From the IMG/VR virus record IMGVR_UViG_3300027708_000029, positions 62,001-126,000 of that record: a stretch of 64,000 nucleotides of DNA; one strand, written 5' to 3'. This document shows, piece by piece, positions 34,334-41,958 of this stretch (the first letter of the stretch is position 1; each line of letters starts with the position of its first letter). This DNA comes from a virus. A program made the translations under genes and the position numbers. The notes below the pieces were generated by a model that saw nothing but the letters and a program-made list of their open reading frames with translations, ran no database searches and had not been told where the DNA came from.

Positions 34334-34618
34334 TCAACCGTTAGAATGAGCGGCCTTTAGGCGGCGAACAGTCTCAGCCATAGCCTCGACATTATCCACA
34401 GTCTTAATGGGCTTTGCTCGTTCCATAGCAGGAAGTTCAATCCCCTTAACAGTCAGAGCGGCCTTTGTACGAGCATAACGAGCCATCGTACTAGCAACCT
34501 TCTGACCCGTCTTTGACGCAATCTCAGCATAAGTCTTACTGGAAAAAACTGCCTCAAGGAACTGGTCATCACTGCAACGAACACGACTCTGCTTCTCAGT
34601 AGTAGTAACTTCAGCCAT
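34334..34618 (-). CDS. Small HTH-like DNA-binding protein
   Basis: The 94-residue protein (start MAEVTTTEK; GGAGG upstream) carries a helix-turn-helix-like stretch (TYAEIASKTGQKVASTMARY) and a basic C-terminus. It could bind DNA as a regulator. Codon usage is more GC-rich than in its neighbours. It has a strong promoter and a structured leader. Confidence 0.55.
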   Translation of the reverse strand: MAEVTTTEKQSRVRCSDDQFLEAVFSSKTYAEIASKTGQKVASTMARYARTKAALTVKGIELPAMERAKPIKTVDNVEAMAETVRRLKAAHSNG

Positions 34619-34653
34619 AATAAAATCCTCCAAATTATTAACCAATCTTACAA

Positions 34654-34687
34654 ACGAGGCTCAGTCGAACGACTGATCTTACCTCGC
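34654..34687 (-). promoter_or_regulatory. Leader hairpin at the transcript 5' end
   Basis: Right after the promoter at 34700-34728 the transcript folds as CGAGG...CCTCG enclosing CAGTCG/CGACTG with a two-base loop. It begins about 7-13 bases after the expected start of transcription. Such 5'-terminal hairpins can protect mRNA. It also spans the stop of the metallophosphoesterase gene, so it could also weaken read-through. Confidence 0.5.
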
Positions 34688-35296
34688 GTTGTTCCTTCGA
34701 TTATACAGTATGGTATCGTCAATGTCAATGGGCGACCTTGAAAAATTTTTCGTTCTCGCCAGAAATTGTTGTTGAACGTCTTTAAAACTCCAAGGAGTAC
34801 CAAACTCTACCCCATCTCTTTTATTATCGACTCCTACATCAAGCGTGAGACTGCCAGAAACAACGTCCTCACGATGCAGTCTGCCATGAACATGACCATA
34901 GAGCATCCAGCTTTTCCTATAACTACCTGACCAACTTCTCATAGGATAATGACACATAAATATTTTTTGATTGATATACAGAATCATTTTCTGATCAGAG
35001 ACACTAGAAAATCCACTAGTGAATTTAGTTGGCTCATCATGATTACCAAGAATAACGTGAACATTTTCACAAGCTATTCTTTCTCTATAAAATAGAGCAG
35101 TGCCGCCTTTATGGCAGAAATCTCCTAGAACGTAAAGAATGTCATTTTTTCCAACTGTTTCGTTTATAGAAGAAATAATCTTTGCATCCATTTCTTCGCC
35201 AGTAGAAAATGGACGATTACAATATCCTATAATATTTCGATGTCCAAGATGAAGATCAGCAGTAAAAAATACTTTCTGACCGACTATCTTATCCAT
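34679..35296 (-). CDS. Calcineurin-like metallophosphoesterase
   Basis: The 205-residue protein has the metallophosphoesterase motifs: FTADLHLGHRN (DxH), LGDFCHKGG (GD), ILGNHDEPT (GNHD), FMCHYP and YGHVHGRLH (GHxH). It binds two metal ions. Length fits small phage enzymes of this superfamily. Substrate (nucleotide, DNA or protein phosphoesters) is unknown. It is one of three such genes in this window. Confidence 0.85.
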   Translation of the reverse strand: MDKIVGQKVFFTADLHLGHRNIIGYCNRPFSTGEEMDAKIISSINETVGKNDILYVLGDFCHKGGTALFYRERIACENVHVILGNHDEPTKFTSGFSSVSDQKMILYINQKIFMCHYPMRSWSGSYRKSWMLYGHVHGRLHREDVVSGSLTLDVGVDNKRDGVEFGTPWSFKDVQQQFLARTKNFSRSPIDIDDTILYNRRNNAR

Positions 35297-35300
35297 TATA

Positions 35301-35486
35301 TCAATCCTCTGTAGGCAACACTAAAGCAAAAAGTAAATAAACCCAAAACAAAATACTTCCAGTAAAAATTGCTCCAAGAACAAATCCCATTCTTAGTACA
35401 GCAGCATCTACTCCTAGATTTTCTGCTAGTCCTCCACAAACGCCGAATAAAACTCTGTTCTTATTACTCTTGTGAAGTTGGCTCAT
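35301..35486 (-). CDS. PspC-domain membrane protein
   Basis: A 61-residue protein nearly identical in form to a single PspC domain: VLFGVCGGLAENLGVDAAVL followed by a membrane helix (FTGSILFWVYLLFALVLP). PspC proteins act at the inner membrane in envelope stress response. A phage copy could counter membrane damage or be part of lysis timing. The N-terminus overlaps the next small gene. Confidence 0.75.
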   Translation of the reverse strand: MSQLHKSNKNRVLFGVCGGLAENLGVDAAVLRMGFVLGAIFTGSILFWVYLLFALVLPTED

Positions 35487-35586
35487 GGGTAGACCCTTTA
35501 ATTATTTGTTTAATTTGATATTCATTATAGCCAGAGAGTAACATAGCTTGGTTAAATCCCATTACGGGAATCAGTTCATTAATCAT
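35464..35586 (-). CDS. Small hypothetical protein (40 aa)
   Basis: A 40-codon frame (MINELIPVMGFNQAMLLSGY) starts in overlap with the upstream stop and overlaps the PspC gene by 23 bases. AAGGAAA lies ahead of the ATG. The gene fills a region with no other coding candidate and is therefore likely real. Confidence 0.45.
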   Translation of the reverse strand: MINELIPVMGFNQAMLLSGYNEYQIKQIIKGSTHEPTSQE

Positions 35587-35857
35587 GTTTTTCCTTTGTT
35601 GAGAATAAGGTAACTTTGATTATTATATAGCCATCTCGCCCACTGTCAATGTTTTGTATTGCTGAGATTTTACCTTTGCCCAAGAAAGAATCTCCCACTA
35701 ATAAAAATGGGCCACCATCTAAGTTAGCAGAAGTTATTATTGATATATCTGATTGACAACCAAATCTAGCCCAATCACTTTCGCCCTCAACCAAATATTC
35801 ATTCTCACCAATTTGTGTTATTACTCTTTTATTTTTAGACCGTAAACACTGGCTCAT
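35579..35857 (-). CDS. Small hypothetical protein
   Basis: The 92-residue product from MSQCLRSKNKRVITQIG is beta-rich with a Gly-rich loop (LDGGPFLLVGDSFLGKGKIS). It overlaps the upstream gene by 23 bases. No family is recognised; a longer start 11 codons upstream is possible. Confidence 0.5.
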   Translation of the reverse strand: MSQCLRSKNKRVITQIGENEYLVEGESDWARFGCQSDISIITSANLDGGPFLLVGDSFLGKGKISAIQNIDSGRDGYIIIKVTLFSTKEKHD

Positions 35858-36050
35858 TAAAAGCCTCACTATCAAGAACATAACCTTCATTATTTTCTGA
35901 CGTTAGATTATTAAGAACGTCTTTTAGATTATTGTTTTCTTTTTCTAGAGTGGTAATAATTTTTTCAGCTTGATTTAAAGCTTTTTGTAAGACCTTCACT
36001 CTATCAGCTAATTGATCATTCATATATTCTACTGTTGTTCTGACGACCAT
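35835..36050 (-). CDS. Coiled-coil protein (71 aa)
   Basis: A 71-residue coiled-coil protein (KVLQKALNQAEKIITTLEKE) with a C-terminal tail of YVLDSEAFNEPVF. A candidate late promoter lies just upstream. No function can be stated. Confidence 0.5.
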   Translation of the reverse strand: MVVRTTVEYMNDQLADRVKVLQKALNQAEKIITTLEKENNNLKDVLNNLTSENNEGYVLDSEAFNEPVFTV

Positions 36051-36081
36051 AATTAGCCTCCCTGTTATAAGTTAGGAAACC

Positions 36082-36094
36082 TTATAATATACAC
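36082..36094 (-). promoter_or_regulatory. Candidate late promoter (GGTGTATATTATA)
   Basis: The minus strand reads AAGGTGTATATTATAAGG, matching the RGTGTATA element, about 35 bases before the start at 36050. Confidence 0.45.
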
Positions 36095-36095
36095 C

Positions 36096-36374
36096 TTAAA
36101 GGCTAAGTCCACTCAGGAATTTTTGCAAATCTTTTAATTGTTTTTTGTCTAGCACCATCTGATCAGAATAGGGTTTTTTATATACCAAAACCTGAAAACA
36201 ATATCGTAGTCTCTGCCATAATGACATCTTATTGCTATAATTTGTATAATGTTCAAATATTGCCAGATCAGCCATATCTATTTCATGATCATATTCGATC
36301 ACTAAAATTTCGCTCTTACAAGAACACGGAATAAAAATTGTTTTATTTTCTTTTAGATTCGTTACGCTTCCCAT
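36096..36374 (-). CDS. Hypothetical protein (CSC motif)
   Basis: A 92-residue protein with IFIPCSCKSEILVIEYD and a mixed second half. Similar small phage proteins with an IPCxC..E..xxE pattern exist, but no function is known. Its start overlaps a small basic gene upstream. Confidence 0.5.
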   Translation of the reverse strand: MGSVTNLKENKTIFIPCSCKSEILVIEYDHEIDMADLAIFEHYTNYSNKMSLWQRLRYCFQVLVYKKPYSDQMVLDKKQLKDLQKFLSGLSL

Positions 36375-36468
36375 CTTTTTTCTTTCTAAAAATTCTTTCG
36401 TAGTTTTTATCCCAAGTTTCTTGAGAAACTAAACTGACTCGTCTTTTAGACCCTTTACCATTCTGCAT
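36343..36468 (-). CDS. Small basic protein (41 aa) of a phage-conserved type
   Basis: A 41-codon frame (MQNGKGSKRRVSLVSQETWD, then NYERIFRKKK) with GGAGA ahead of the start. The N-terminal pattern QxGKGSKRR and the spacing to W..NY..IF are typical of a short, conserved phage protein. It is basic throughout and could bind nucleic acid. Confidence 0.6.
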   Translation of the reverse strand: MQNGKGSKRRVSLVSQETWDKNYERIFRKKKDGKRNESKRK

Positions 36469-36470
36469 AA

Positions 36471-37181
36471 TTAGTTCTCCAGAACATAACTCCAGTAACG
36501 ACTATCTTCTTTCTTTTGCAGATCATCCCAATAGATTGATCGGGCAACATACGATGGAACTTTAAGCTTTCCACAATTCACCATCCAGTGACGCTCCATC
36601 TTTTTATAAATCTCTGAGCCAGACTTACTTTTATTATACTTAAGAGCCTCGACATCGTAAAGTCTCAATTGGTGAATATCTCCGCACAATACTCTTGCCT
36701 CATTAGGATGGATCATTTCAAGAGCAAAGCTAATTTTAGCCAGACCAATCCCACTAATCTTATTAAGGATACTGTCTCGTTTCTTAACATGATACTTCTT
36801 GGTAGTCAAATAAAAGTCTTTAGGATTAGCCCAAAACTTGGTACTAAAATCCCAGATATAAGTGGTGCGATTATTGTGTAGACCGACGCCACTCTTATGA
36901 AGTTTTGTCAAAAGAGTTTCTTTGCTATCTACCCATTCACTAAAATTCTTGATAGCATTATATCCTTTGACATTGCCTTGCCAAGTAGTGTGGACTGAGC
37001 AATAAGCAAAAAGATAGCGACGAAAAATATCTTCATCAGTCTTGGGACGAACAGTTTCCCAATAATCTTTATAAGCAACAACCTTGTCCTTGGGAAAATT
37101 CTTAAAAAATTCATCGGCCTTGCTGGTACTCATAACAACAGGCTTTTTTTCAATTCGATCTTGCTGGATTAGGTCAGACAT
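36471..37181 (-). CDS. HhH-GPD-like DNA glycosylase-type protein
   Basis: The 236-residue protein (start MSDLIQQ; TTGGAG upstream, promoter inside the longer frame) contains a helix-hairpin-helix-like segment (NKISGIGLAKISFALEMI) followed by VLCGDIHQLRLYD, an arrangement like the HhH-GPD fold with its catalytic Asp. Flanking helices support a base-excision or DNA-binding role. Similarity is moderate and a catalytic role is not certain. Confidence 0.55.
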   Translation of the reverse strand: MSDLIQQDRIEKKPVVMSTSKADEFFKNFPKDKVVAYKDYWETVRPKTDEDIFRRYLFAYCSVHTTWQGNVKGYNAIKNFSEWVDSKETLLTKLHKSGVGLHNNRTTYIWDFSTKFWANPKDFYLTTKKYHVKKRDSILNKISGIGLAKISFALEMIHPNEARVLCGDIHQLRLYDVEALKYNKSKSGSEIYKKMERHWMVNCGKLKVPSYVARSIYWDDLQKKEDSRYWSYVLEN

Positions 37182-37217
37182 TTCAACTCCAAGTTTGTTT
37201 CCAAAGTGTATGCTGTG

Positions 37218-37246
37218 ATTGTACACTAGTCCTATCGTCTTGTCAA
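37218..37246 (-). promoter_or_regulatory. Sigma-70-type promoter for the HhH-GPD-like gene
   Basis: TTGACA, 17 bases, TACAAT on the minus strand, followed directly by CACAGCATACACTTTGGA. The leader ATCACAG is shared with the rII promoters. Confidence 0.75.
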
Positions 37247-37257
37247 GCCACTGCTCT

Positions 37258-37683
37258 TTAGTTTTTATCCTGACTTAGCCTTTTTTCTTCCACGATGCTA
37301 TCAAATTTCTTGGTATGATAATTATATTCCCAAGGTCGCCATCTTATTTTTGTACTAACTATAGTTTTAATTTCTTGTCCAGTTTTTACATCTGTATATT
37401 TCGCTATAGCCCAATAATATTCCTCGCCCTTTACAACATCTTCAAGAATTTGAAAATCATGCGGATATCCTAATTCAGAATGTATCCTATTTTTACCCAT
37501 CCATTTAACATAATTTTCTATCTGCTCATTATATTCTATAGGGAAAAAGATATTATTAATTGATCTTTCTATAACAACAGCTTTTTCTCCAACATATTCT
37601 GAGTTGCAGATAAATCCTATAGCAACACCGACAAATAAAAATAGCCAGTGATAAAAAATTGACCGTATAACAATCTTGTGCAT
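37258..37683 (-). CDS. Membrane-anchored protein, unknown
   Basis: A 141-residue protein with an N-terminal membrane helix (about residues 8-26, IFYHWLFLFVGVAIGFICN) and a soluble alpha/beta remainder with a Tyr- and Trp-rich segment (YYWAIAKYTDVKTGQEIKT). The ribosome site is AAAGGAG. No family recognised. Confidence 0.5.
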   Translation of the reverse strand: MHKIVIRSIFYHWLFLFVGVAIGFICNSEYVGEKAVVIERSINNIFFPIEYNEQIENYVKWMGKNRIHSELGYPHDFQILEDVVKGEEYYWAIAKYTDVKTGQEIKTIVSTKIRWRPWEYNYHTKKFDSIVEEKRLSQDKN

Positions 37684-37709
37684 GGTAGGCTCCTTTGAGG
37701 CGGGACATT

Positions 37710-37719
37710 TTTATACACC
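37710..37719 (-). promoter_or_regulatory. Candidate late promoter (GGTGTATAAA)
   Basis: The minus strand reads GCGGTGTATAAAAATGTCC about 25-35 bases before the start at 37683. Confidence 0.4.
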
Positions 37720-37740
37720 GCTCTTAATTGGAACCAATAA

Positions 37741-39039
37741 TCAAATATCCCTCTCACCCCCATGCAAAATCTTAAATGTCGGAAATCTTAGGCTAATACC
37801 ACCCTTTTCATTTTCTGTTTCCTCAAAGTATTGAACGGTAATTTGCTTTCCAAGAATTTTCTTAGGATTCTTATAAAACTCCTGTCTTTGATCAATACTA
37901 AAACCAGAACCCACCCTCACAGTATGACCCTTATGTTGAATCATCACACAACTCAACATAGTCTCCTCACACTCTGCACCATCTTTAACATAGCGGAACG
38001 GCCCCATTTCAGTATCTAGAACTTCATATTCGTCATCAAAGAATGATTTATATTTGAGAAGGTCTTTTGATCGCTTACCCTTATAAGGAGTATCTGCACG
38101 AAGCATAAGTCCCTCCCAACCATTCTGAGTAGATTCTTTGACAAATTCTTGAAAATGGTTTTCGTCCTTAATCAAGGACTGATCCAATAGTGTTAGGCAT
38201 GGACATTCATTCTTTTTCATAACTTCTGTAAGATTCTTGAGTCTGATACCAAAGGGTCTATTATGTTCTCCTTTCTGACTATAAAATTCATCATGAGTAA
38301 TCATATCAAAAATCTTATAGGAAGGATTAGGAATAGTATGATCCTTCTTGCGAAGTTCCTTCATTACTCCTTGAAAATCCTCATTACCATCTTCATCAAC
38401 AAGACAAAGTTCTCCATCAAGAACTACATTAGTAAGTCCCAAAGCTTTAATCCCACCGCTAACAACGTCAAGAGTATCAAAGTTTTTTCCCGTGCGGGAA
38501 TAAAAGGTAGTATTACCATTACTGTCAACAATAGCAATACATCTAGCACCGTCGATCTTCCTGCTAACATACCATCCATCCTTCCAGTCTACAATTTTAG
38601 GAACATACTTGTCCGCTAATGCAACGCTAAATGTTGGAATGTGATCTGGAATAGCCTTATTGATTAACTTATCTCCAGCACGGGTTTTCAAGTCTTTATC
38701 AATGATGCAGTGAATTAGTTGTTCGTGTCCATTATTGTCAATAAAAGTATTAACTGCTCCAATAGCATCGTGTCCTGTAATTTCTCTATTCTTCAAAGAA
38801 TCCAGCAAATCAAAAATAGTTTTAAAAGATTGTCCTCTGAGAGAGGATTTCTTTTTGAGATTATCGCTGGTCACATTATACTGCCAAAGAGGATGATAAG
38901 TATAGAGCAAAATCTTTTTGATAAAATCTGCTCCAGACTGATTGGAAGAGGTATAATCCTCAATAATTCCAACTTTATCAAGTGTACTACTAGTTGCTTT
39001 CAGATCACGAACAAAACCATTAAGATGCTCAAATGACAT
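37741..39039 (-). CDS. ATP-dependent DNA ligase
   Basis: The 432-residue ligase has the adenylation motif KIDGAR with Lys161 (YVSRKIDGARC), and further nucleotidyltransferase motifs (FYSRTGKNF, VLDGELCLVDEDGNEDFQ, EGLMLRADTPYKGKRS, LLKYK). The N-terminal 150 residues form a helical DNA-binding domain; the C-terminus is an OB fold. The start at MSFEHLNG is supported by AGGAG and by a promoter lying in the longer TTG-led frame. It seals nicks in phage replication and repair. Confidence 0.92.
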   Translation of the reverse strand: MSFEHLNGFVRDLKATSSTLDKVGIIEDYTSSNQSGADFIKKILLYTYHPLWQYNVTSDNLKKKSSLRGQSFKTIFDLLDSLKNREITGHDAIGAVNTFIDNNGHEQLIHCIIDKDLKTRAGDKLINKAIPDHIPTFSVALADKYVPKIVDWKDGWYVSRKIDGARCIAIVDSNGNTTFYSRTGKNFDTLDVVSGGIKALGLTNVVLDGELCLVDEDGNEDFQGVMKELRKKDHTIPNPSYKIFDMITHDEFYSQKGEHNRPFGIRLKNLTEVMKKNECPCLTLLDQSLIKDENHFQEFVKESTQNGWEGLMLRADTPYKGKRSKDLLKYKSFFDDEYEVLDTEMGPFRYVKDGAECEETMLSCVMIQHKGHTVRVGSGFSIDQRQEFYKNPKKILGKQITVQYFEETENEKGGISLRFPTFKILHGGERDI

Positions 39040-39064
39040 TTCCAATTTCTCCTGTGTTTTCCCA

Positions 39065-39093
39065 AGTATAGCATACGGTAATGCTGTTGTCAA
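39065..39093 (-). promoter_or_regulatory. Sigma-70-type promoter for the ligase gene
   Basis: TTGACA, 17 bases, TATACT on the minus strand, then CACAGGAGAAATTGGAAATG leading to the ligase start. It overlaps the end of the endonuclease VII gene. Confidence 0.8.
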
Positions 39094-39515
39094 GCATCAT
39101 TTCGTCTTTTCTCTAGCAAATGGTTTAAAGAAAAAACCACGCCTTGAATAATGTGATTTAGCACAGCTTGATCTTCAACCTTACTTCTTACTGATAAATA
39201 TTTCAAAGCAGCAACAATACCTTCTAAATTATCTCCTAACTTTCCTATTCCGATATTACAAGTTTCACACAACCATCCCCTAAAAGTATGATAAACATGG
39301 TCATGATCCAAGTGCCATTTATCTGGACTACAAAAACAACACTCACAACCATCTGGCTTTTGAGGAGCCTTTTTTCTTAGCTTATTTCTAATCTTAGTAT
39401 GTTGTTTAACGCACTTTCTGCATCTACTGTCCAGATTATCTTTATGTCCAATATGTCTAGCAAAAGACTTGGCATTTTTCCTTTTACCACAGTAAATGCA
39501 AATTTTTCTAGACAT
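39090..39515 (-). CDS. Recombination endonuclease VII-like nuclease
   Basis: The 141-residue protein shows the endonuclease VII core: CxxCxxxK-type zinc ribbon (CIYCGKRKNAKSFARHIG, CRKC) and HLDHDHVYHTFRGWLCETCN followed by GIGKLGDN. Endonuclease VII resolves Holliday junctions and debranches DNA before packaging in T4. It is adjacent to the DNA ligase and a putative nuclease. Confidence 0.88.
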   Translation of the reverse strand: MSRKICIYCGKRKNAKSFARHIGHKDNLDSRCRKCVKQHTKIRNKLRKKAPQKPDGCECCFCSPDKWHLDHDHVYHTFRGWLCETCNIGIGKLGDNLEGIVAALKYLSVRSKVEDQAVLNHIIQGVVFSLNHLLEKRRNDA

Positions 39516-40074
39516 AATTACGTTGAAGAGAAATTAATTCTTCAATTTTTCTTAAGTTTCTAGCCTCAATAACATATGCACCATGTAAAGATATTATCTC
39601 TCCATTATATGGTTCTGATGGAAGATCATTGTCATTAGCCCATCCCACAAGATAAGTTTTATACGGTCTTTCTTTTGGAACTAATGCTAATACATAAATC
39701 CAGTTTTCGTGTCTTTCTTTTGGTCTAACTAATAGTCTGTAATTTAGGGGATTATTAGAATACCTCATCAAACTACCTTTAATATCCACATTAGGTAGAC
39801 CAACTATATCTAGTCCATTATCTCCAGCCAAAGGAGTAGCATTTGCTTTATCTCTTGCTTGAATATATCCTTCTGGAGAACCAGTTAGTATCATTGATCC
39901 ACAATATGTAGATATTTGACCGACCAACTGATCTTCTGCTAAATTAGATAATCTTTTACTAGAATTTCTAATTTGAGATTTTCCTCCAATCTCTGCTTTT
40001 TTAGCATTAGATATTATAAGTTGTGTAAATTTTGCATCTACAGTATGTAAAATTACGTCATTAGGATTTATCAT
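39508..40074 (-). CDS. PD-(D/E)XK-like endonuclease
   Basis: A 188-residue protein with a possible PD-(D/E)xK core: GDNGLDIVGLPNVDIKGSLM (Asp...IK with a following Arg/Lys strand) and an alpha/beta frame. Upstream of endonuclease VII and ligase, it could be a nuclease in recombination or restriction-like cleavage. The motif is plausible but not proven. Confidence 0.5.
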   Translation of the reverse strand: MINPNDVILHTVDAKFTQLIISNAKKAEIGGKSQIRNSSKRLSNLAEDQLVGQISTYCGSMILTGSPEGYIQARDKANATPLAGDNGLDIVGLPNVDIKGSLMRYSNNPLNYRLLVRPKERHENWIYVLALVPKERPYKTYLVGWANDNDLPSEPYNGEIISLHGAYVIEARNLRKIEELISLQRNYV

Positions 40075-40082
40075 AATATAAG

Positions 40083-40431
40083 TGGACTAGGCGAGAGTCG
40101 AACTCGCGTCCAGAATAAACATCAATACAAACTTCTACATCGTTAGTTGGTTGTTATCACACTACCAACAAAGCTATCAGAATTATCTGCGTCAGATTGA
40201 GTACAATCATCAGTCCCATTTATGTCTGGTAGGACTACCATATCCGAATATCGGAGTCAGCATGATTTGGTAATAAGGCTCATGCCGCCCCACTCATTAC
40301 CTAATTAATTAGGCAGCGAGAGCAAGAGATGTCTTGCCAATTAACAATTTGAATACCTTTTATACTGGCCCAGTATTCAACCAGTCGATGCGATCTATAC
40401 CTAGATTACCTGTCGATACCTTTACTAGCCC
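40083..40431 (-). ncRNA. ssrA: tmRNA
   Basis: The ends pair as in tmRNA: 5' GGGCTAG with 3' CTAGTCC, a tRNA-like T arm ACGCGAGTTCGACTCTCG, and a 5' part GGTATCGACAGG like the GxxTTCGACxGG signature. A tag frame ends CTT GCT CTC GCT GCC TAA, giving ...GKTSLALAA*, the LAA end expected for the ClpXP and Lon degradation tag. Pseudoknot-like helices fill the middle. It would rescue stalled ribosomes, possibly with phage preference. The resume codon cannot be fixed by eye; upstream codons would read FKLLIG. Confidence 0.85.
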
Positions 40432-40613
40432 GTTTTAGTATACCCCCAAACTTTTGGTTTTATGTTAAATTCTGGTGGCTGTTCTATAATAATCCTAGCT
40501 GGCTTGTTTGCCAACTTTTTTAGTCTTTGTATATTGGCATACAAAACCACATTAAAGCCTAGTGATGTTATAAATAGTCCTATGAAGATAACTGTTAAAG
40601 GTTGTAGTTTCAT
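40425..40613 (-). CDS. Small single-pass membrane protein
   Basis: The 62-residue product (start MKLQPLTVIFIG; AAAGGA upstream) has an N-terminal membrane helix (LTVIFIGLFITSLGFNVVLY) and a Lys/Pro-rich tail. A longer frame would run into the tRNA gene. The stop TAG lies inside the tmRNA acceptor stem (overlap of seven bases). Confidence 0.5.
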   Translation of the reverse strand: MKLQPLTVIFIGLFITSLGFNVVLYANIQRLKKLANKPARIIIEQPPEFNIKPKVWGYTKTG

Positions 40614-40629
40614 ATTAAATCCTTTTAAG

Positions 40630-40706
40630 TAGGGCGTGTCTGAGTCGAACAGACCTATGAACACCTTATAAGAGTGTCGGATGCAACCGGCTTACCTTAC
40701 GCCCCG
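40630..40706 (-). tRNA. tRNA with anticodon TAT (Ile, codon AUA)
   Basis: Acceptor GGGGCGT/ACGCCCT, anticodon stem ACACT/GGTGT with loop CTTATAA, T arm GTCTG-TTCGACT-CAGAC, discriminator A. The anticodon TAT would read Ile AUA without lysidine. The gene lies between a promoter and the tmRNA, so both are probably one transcript. Confidence 0.8.
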
Positions 40707-40715
40707 TGTTTTGGT

Positions 40716-40744
40716 ATTGTACTCTATCGACCAATCGTTGTCAA
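40716..40744 (-). promoter_or_regulatory. Sigma-70-type promoter for tRNA-Ile and tmRNA
   Basis: TTGACA, 17 bases, TACAAT on the minus strand, about 10 bases before the tRNA 5' end, consistent with a stable-RNA operon tRNA-Ile, small membrane protein and tmRNA. Confidence 0.75.
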
Positions 40745-40774
40745 CTCTTGAGTCAAAATCGTATCCTTGGCGTT

Positions 40775-40930
40775 TTATATAGATTCATTAATTATTTCGG
40801 TGAGTTTTTTCTGATAATCTTCTAGTTTCAAGACGCTTTCATAACAACCTTTACAAGAATCGGAATTTAAATATTCCTGCAACTCATATATTTTTTCTTT
40901 TAATTGATTGATTTCGTTTTGATTACTCAT
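40775..40930 (-). CDS. Small helical protein (51 aa)
   Basis: A 51-codon frame (MSNQNEINQLKEKIYELQEY) with a Cys pair (CKGC) near its middle. It overlaps the upstream stop by 8 bases. Helical and probably coiled-coil; no function known. Confidence 0.5.
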   Translation of the reverse strand: MSNQNEINQLKEKIYELQEYLNSDSCKGCYESVLKLEDYQKKLTEIINESI

Positions 40931-41297
40931 AATTATTTCTAGAACAAGAGGCAATATGGAATTCTTCTGAAGATTTTATATGCCAAAAGATCATTTTGTT
41001 TATTTCATCATCCCATGCACACTCTATCTCTCCAGAAGATGCAAGCTTACTTAGACTACTATTATATAGCCAAGCTTTAATATTGTCAAATATCAGATTA
41101 TAATTATCTTCACTCACTAAAAATTCATCATTAGAAGAAATTTCAGCATATTGTCTTATTAGATTTTCTGTTTGACCAACTGAAATCAACTCATCTATTT
41201 GAGCAGAATAAGATTTGGGGAAACAAAGGGCAACATTTTTTCTGATACTCTTAGCAAACAATTTGATGTTTTTAACTTTGTAGTATTCAGTCATCAT
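40923..41297 (-). CDS. Hypothetical protein (tandem paralogue, copy A)
   Basis: A 124-residue protein homologous to its upstream neighbour along most of its length (WLYNSSLSKLASSGEIECAW, then DDEINKMIFW). The family has a hydrophobic core, a Trp-Leu helix and a conserved C-terminal CAWDDE strand. Its function is unknown; a wing-like fold is possible. Confidence 0.6.
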   Translation of the reverse strand: MMTEYYKVKNIKLFAKSIRKNVALCFPKSYSAQIDELISVGQTENLIRQYAEISSNDEFLVSEDNYNLIFDNIKAWLYNSSLSKLASSGEIECAWDDEINKMIFWHIKSSEEFHIASCSRNNYE

Positions 41298-41658
41298 TAT
41301 CTACTGATGGTTTTGCTGGAATATTAGTCTTATCTTTATTAGCTAACCAGAATACCATCTCATTAGCTTCATCATCCCATGCACAATCTACAAAGCCTTT
41401 TGCTGCCAGCTTAGAAAGTCCAACACCATAAAGCCAGTCCCTAATCTCCCCAAACATTTCATCAAAAATATCAGAGTTAATAATGTAGTTTCCGTCCTCA
41501 TCCAAACCAAGATTATTTTTCTTGATAAGATTGATTACTTGCTCAATAGTGATGAAATCATCAAGATTTTCTGTGTAGTCTTTTTCAAAAGAAGATGCGG
41601 CACCATCTCTCATAGCCTTAGCATATCCCTCAAGATCAATAATACTATAGGTTTCCAT
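41287..41658 (-). CDS. Hypothetical protein (tandem paralogue, copy B)
   Basis: A 123-residue protein with WLYGVGLSKLAAKGFVDCAW and DDEANEMVFW near the end; N-terminus YSIIDLEGYAKAMRDGAASS. With the next gene downstream it forms a tandem duplication, and the product of 24614-25048 is a distant relative. Overlaps the next gene by 11 bases. Confidence 0.6.
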   Translation of the reverse strand: METYSIIDLEGYAKAMRDGAASSFEKDYTENLDDFITIEQVINLIKKNNLGLDEDGNYIINSDIFDEMFGEIRDWLYGVGLSKLAAKGFVDCAWDDEANEMVFWLANKDKTNIPAKPSVDNDD

Positions 41659-41673
41659 AATAGTCTTTCCAAA

Positions 41674-41958
41674 TTAGAGATACTTATTGATATTCTTGTC
41701 GCCACTGTCTATCATTTTACACCGCTCTATCAGATTGTCAATAGTGTTCTGCAAACTATACTCGCCTCTACTTAGCCACTTTTTATCCTCATAAAGAGCA
41801 GTGGTAATTTGAGGCAGATAAAACTGGATAGCTCTTTCAAATTCTTCTGGAAAATATGTTTTAAGAATACGCTCAATATGAAATAAACTACTTACCATCT
41901 CATCACGGTAATCTATGAGCCTATTAATCTGATCCCGCTGTTCCTGTGTAAGAGACAT
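41674..41958 (-). CDS. Hypothetical helical protein
   Basis: A 94-residue helical protein (QRDQINRLIDYRDEMVSSLF) ending with the pair of Asn-Lys motifs. No family recognised. Start overlaps the upstream gene by one base, so translation is coupled. Confidence 0.45.
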   Translation of the reverse strand: MSLTQEQRDQINRLIDYRDEMVSSLFHIERILKTYFPEEFERAIQFYLPQITTALYEDKKWLSRGEYSLQNTIDNLIERCKMIDSGDKNINKYL

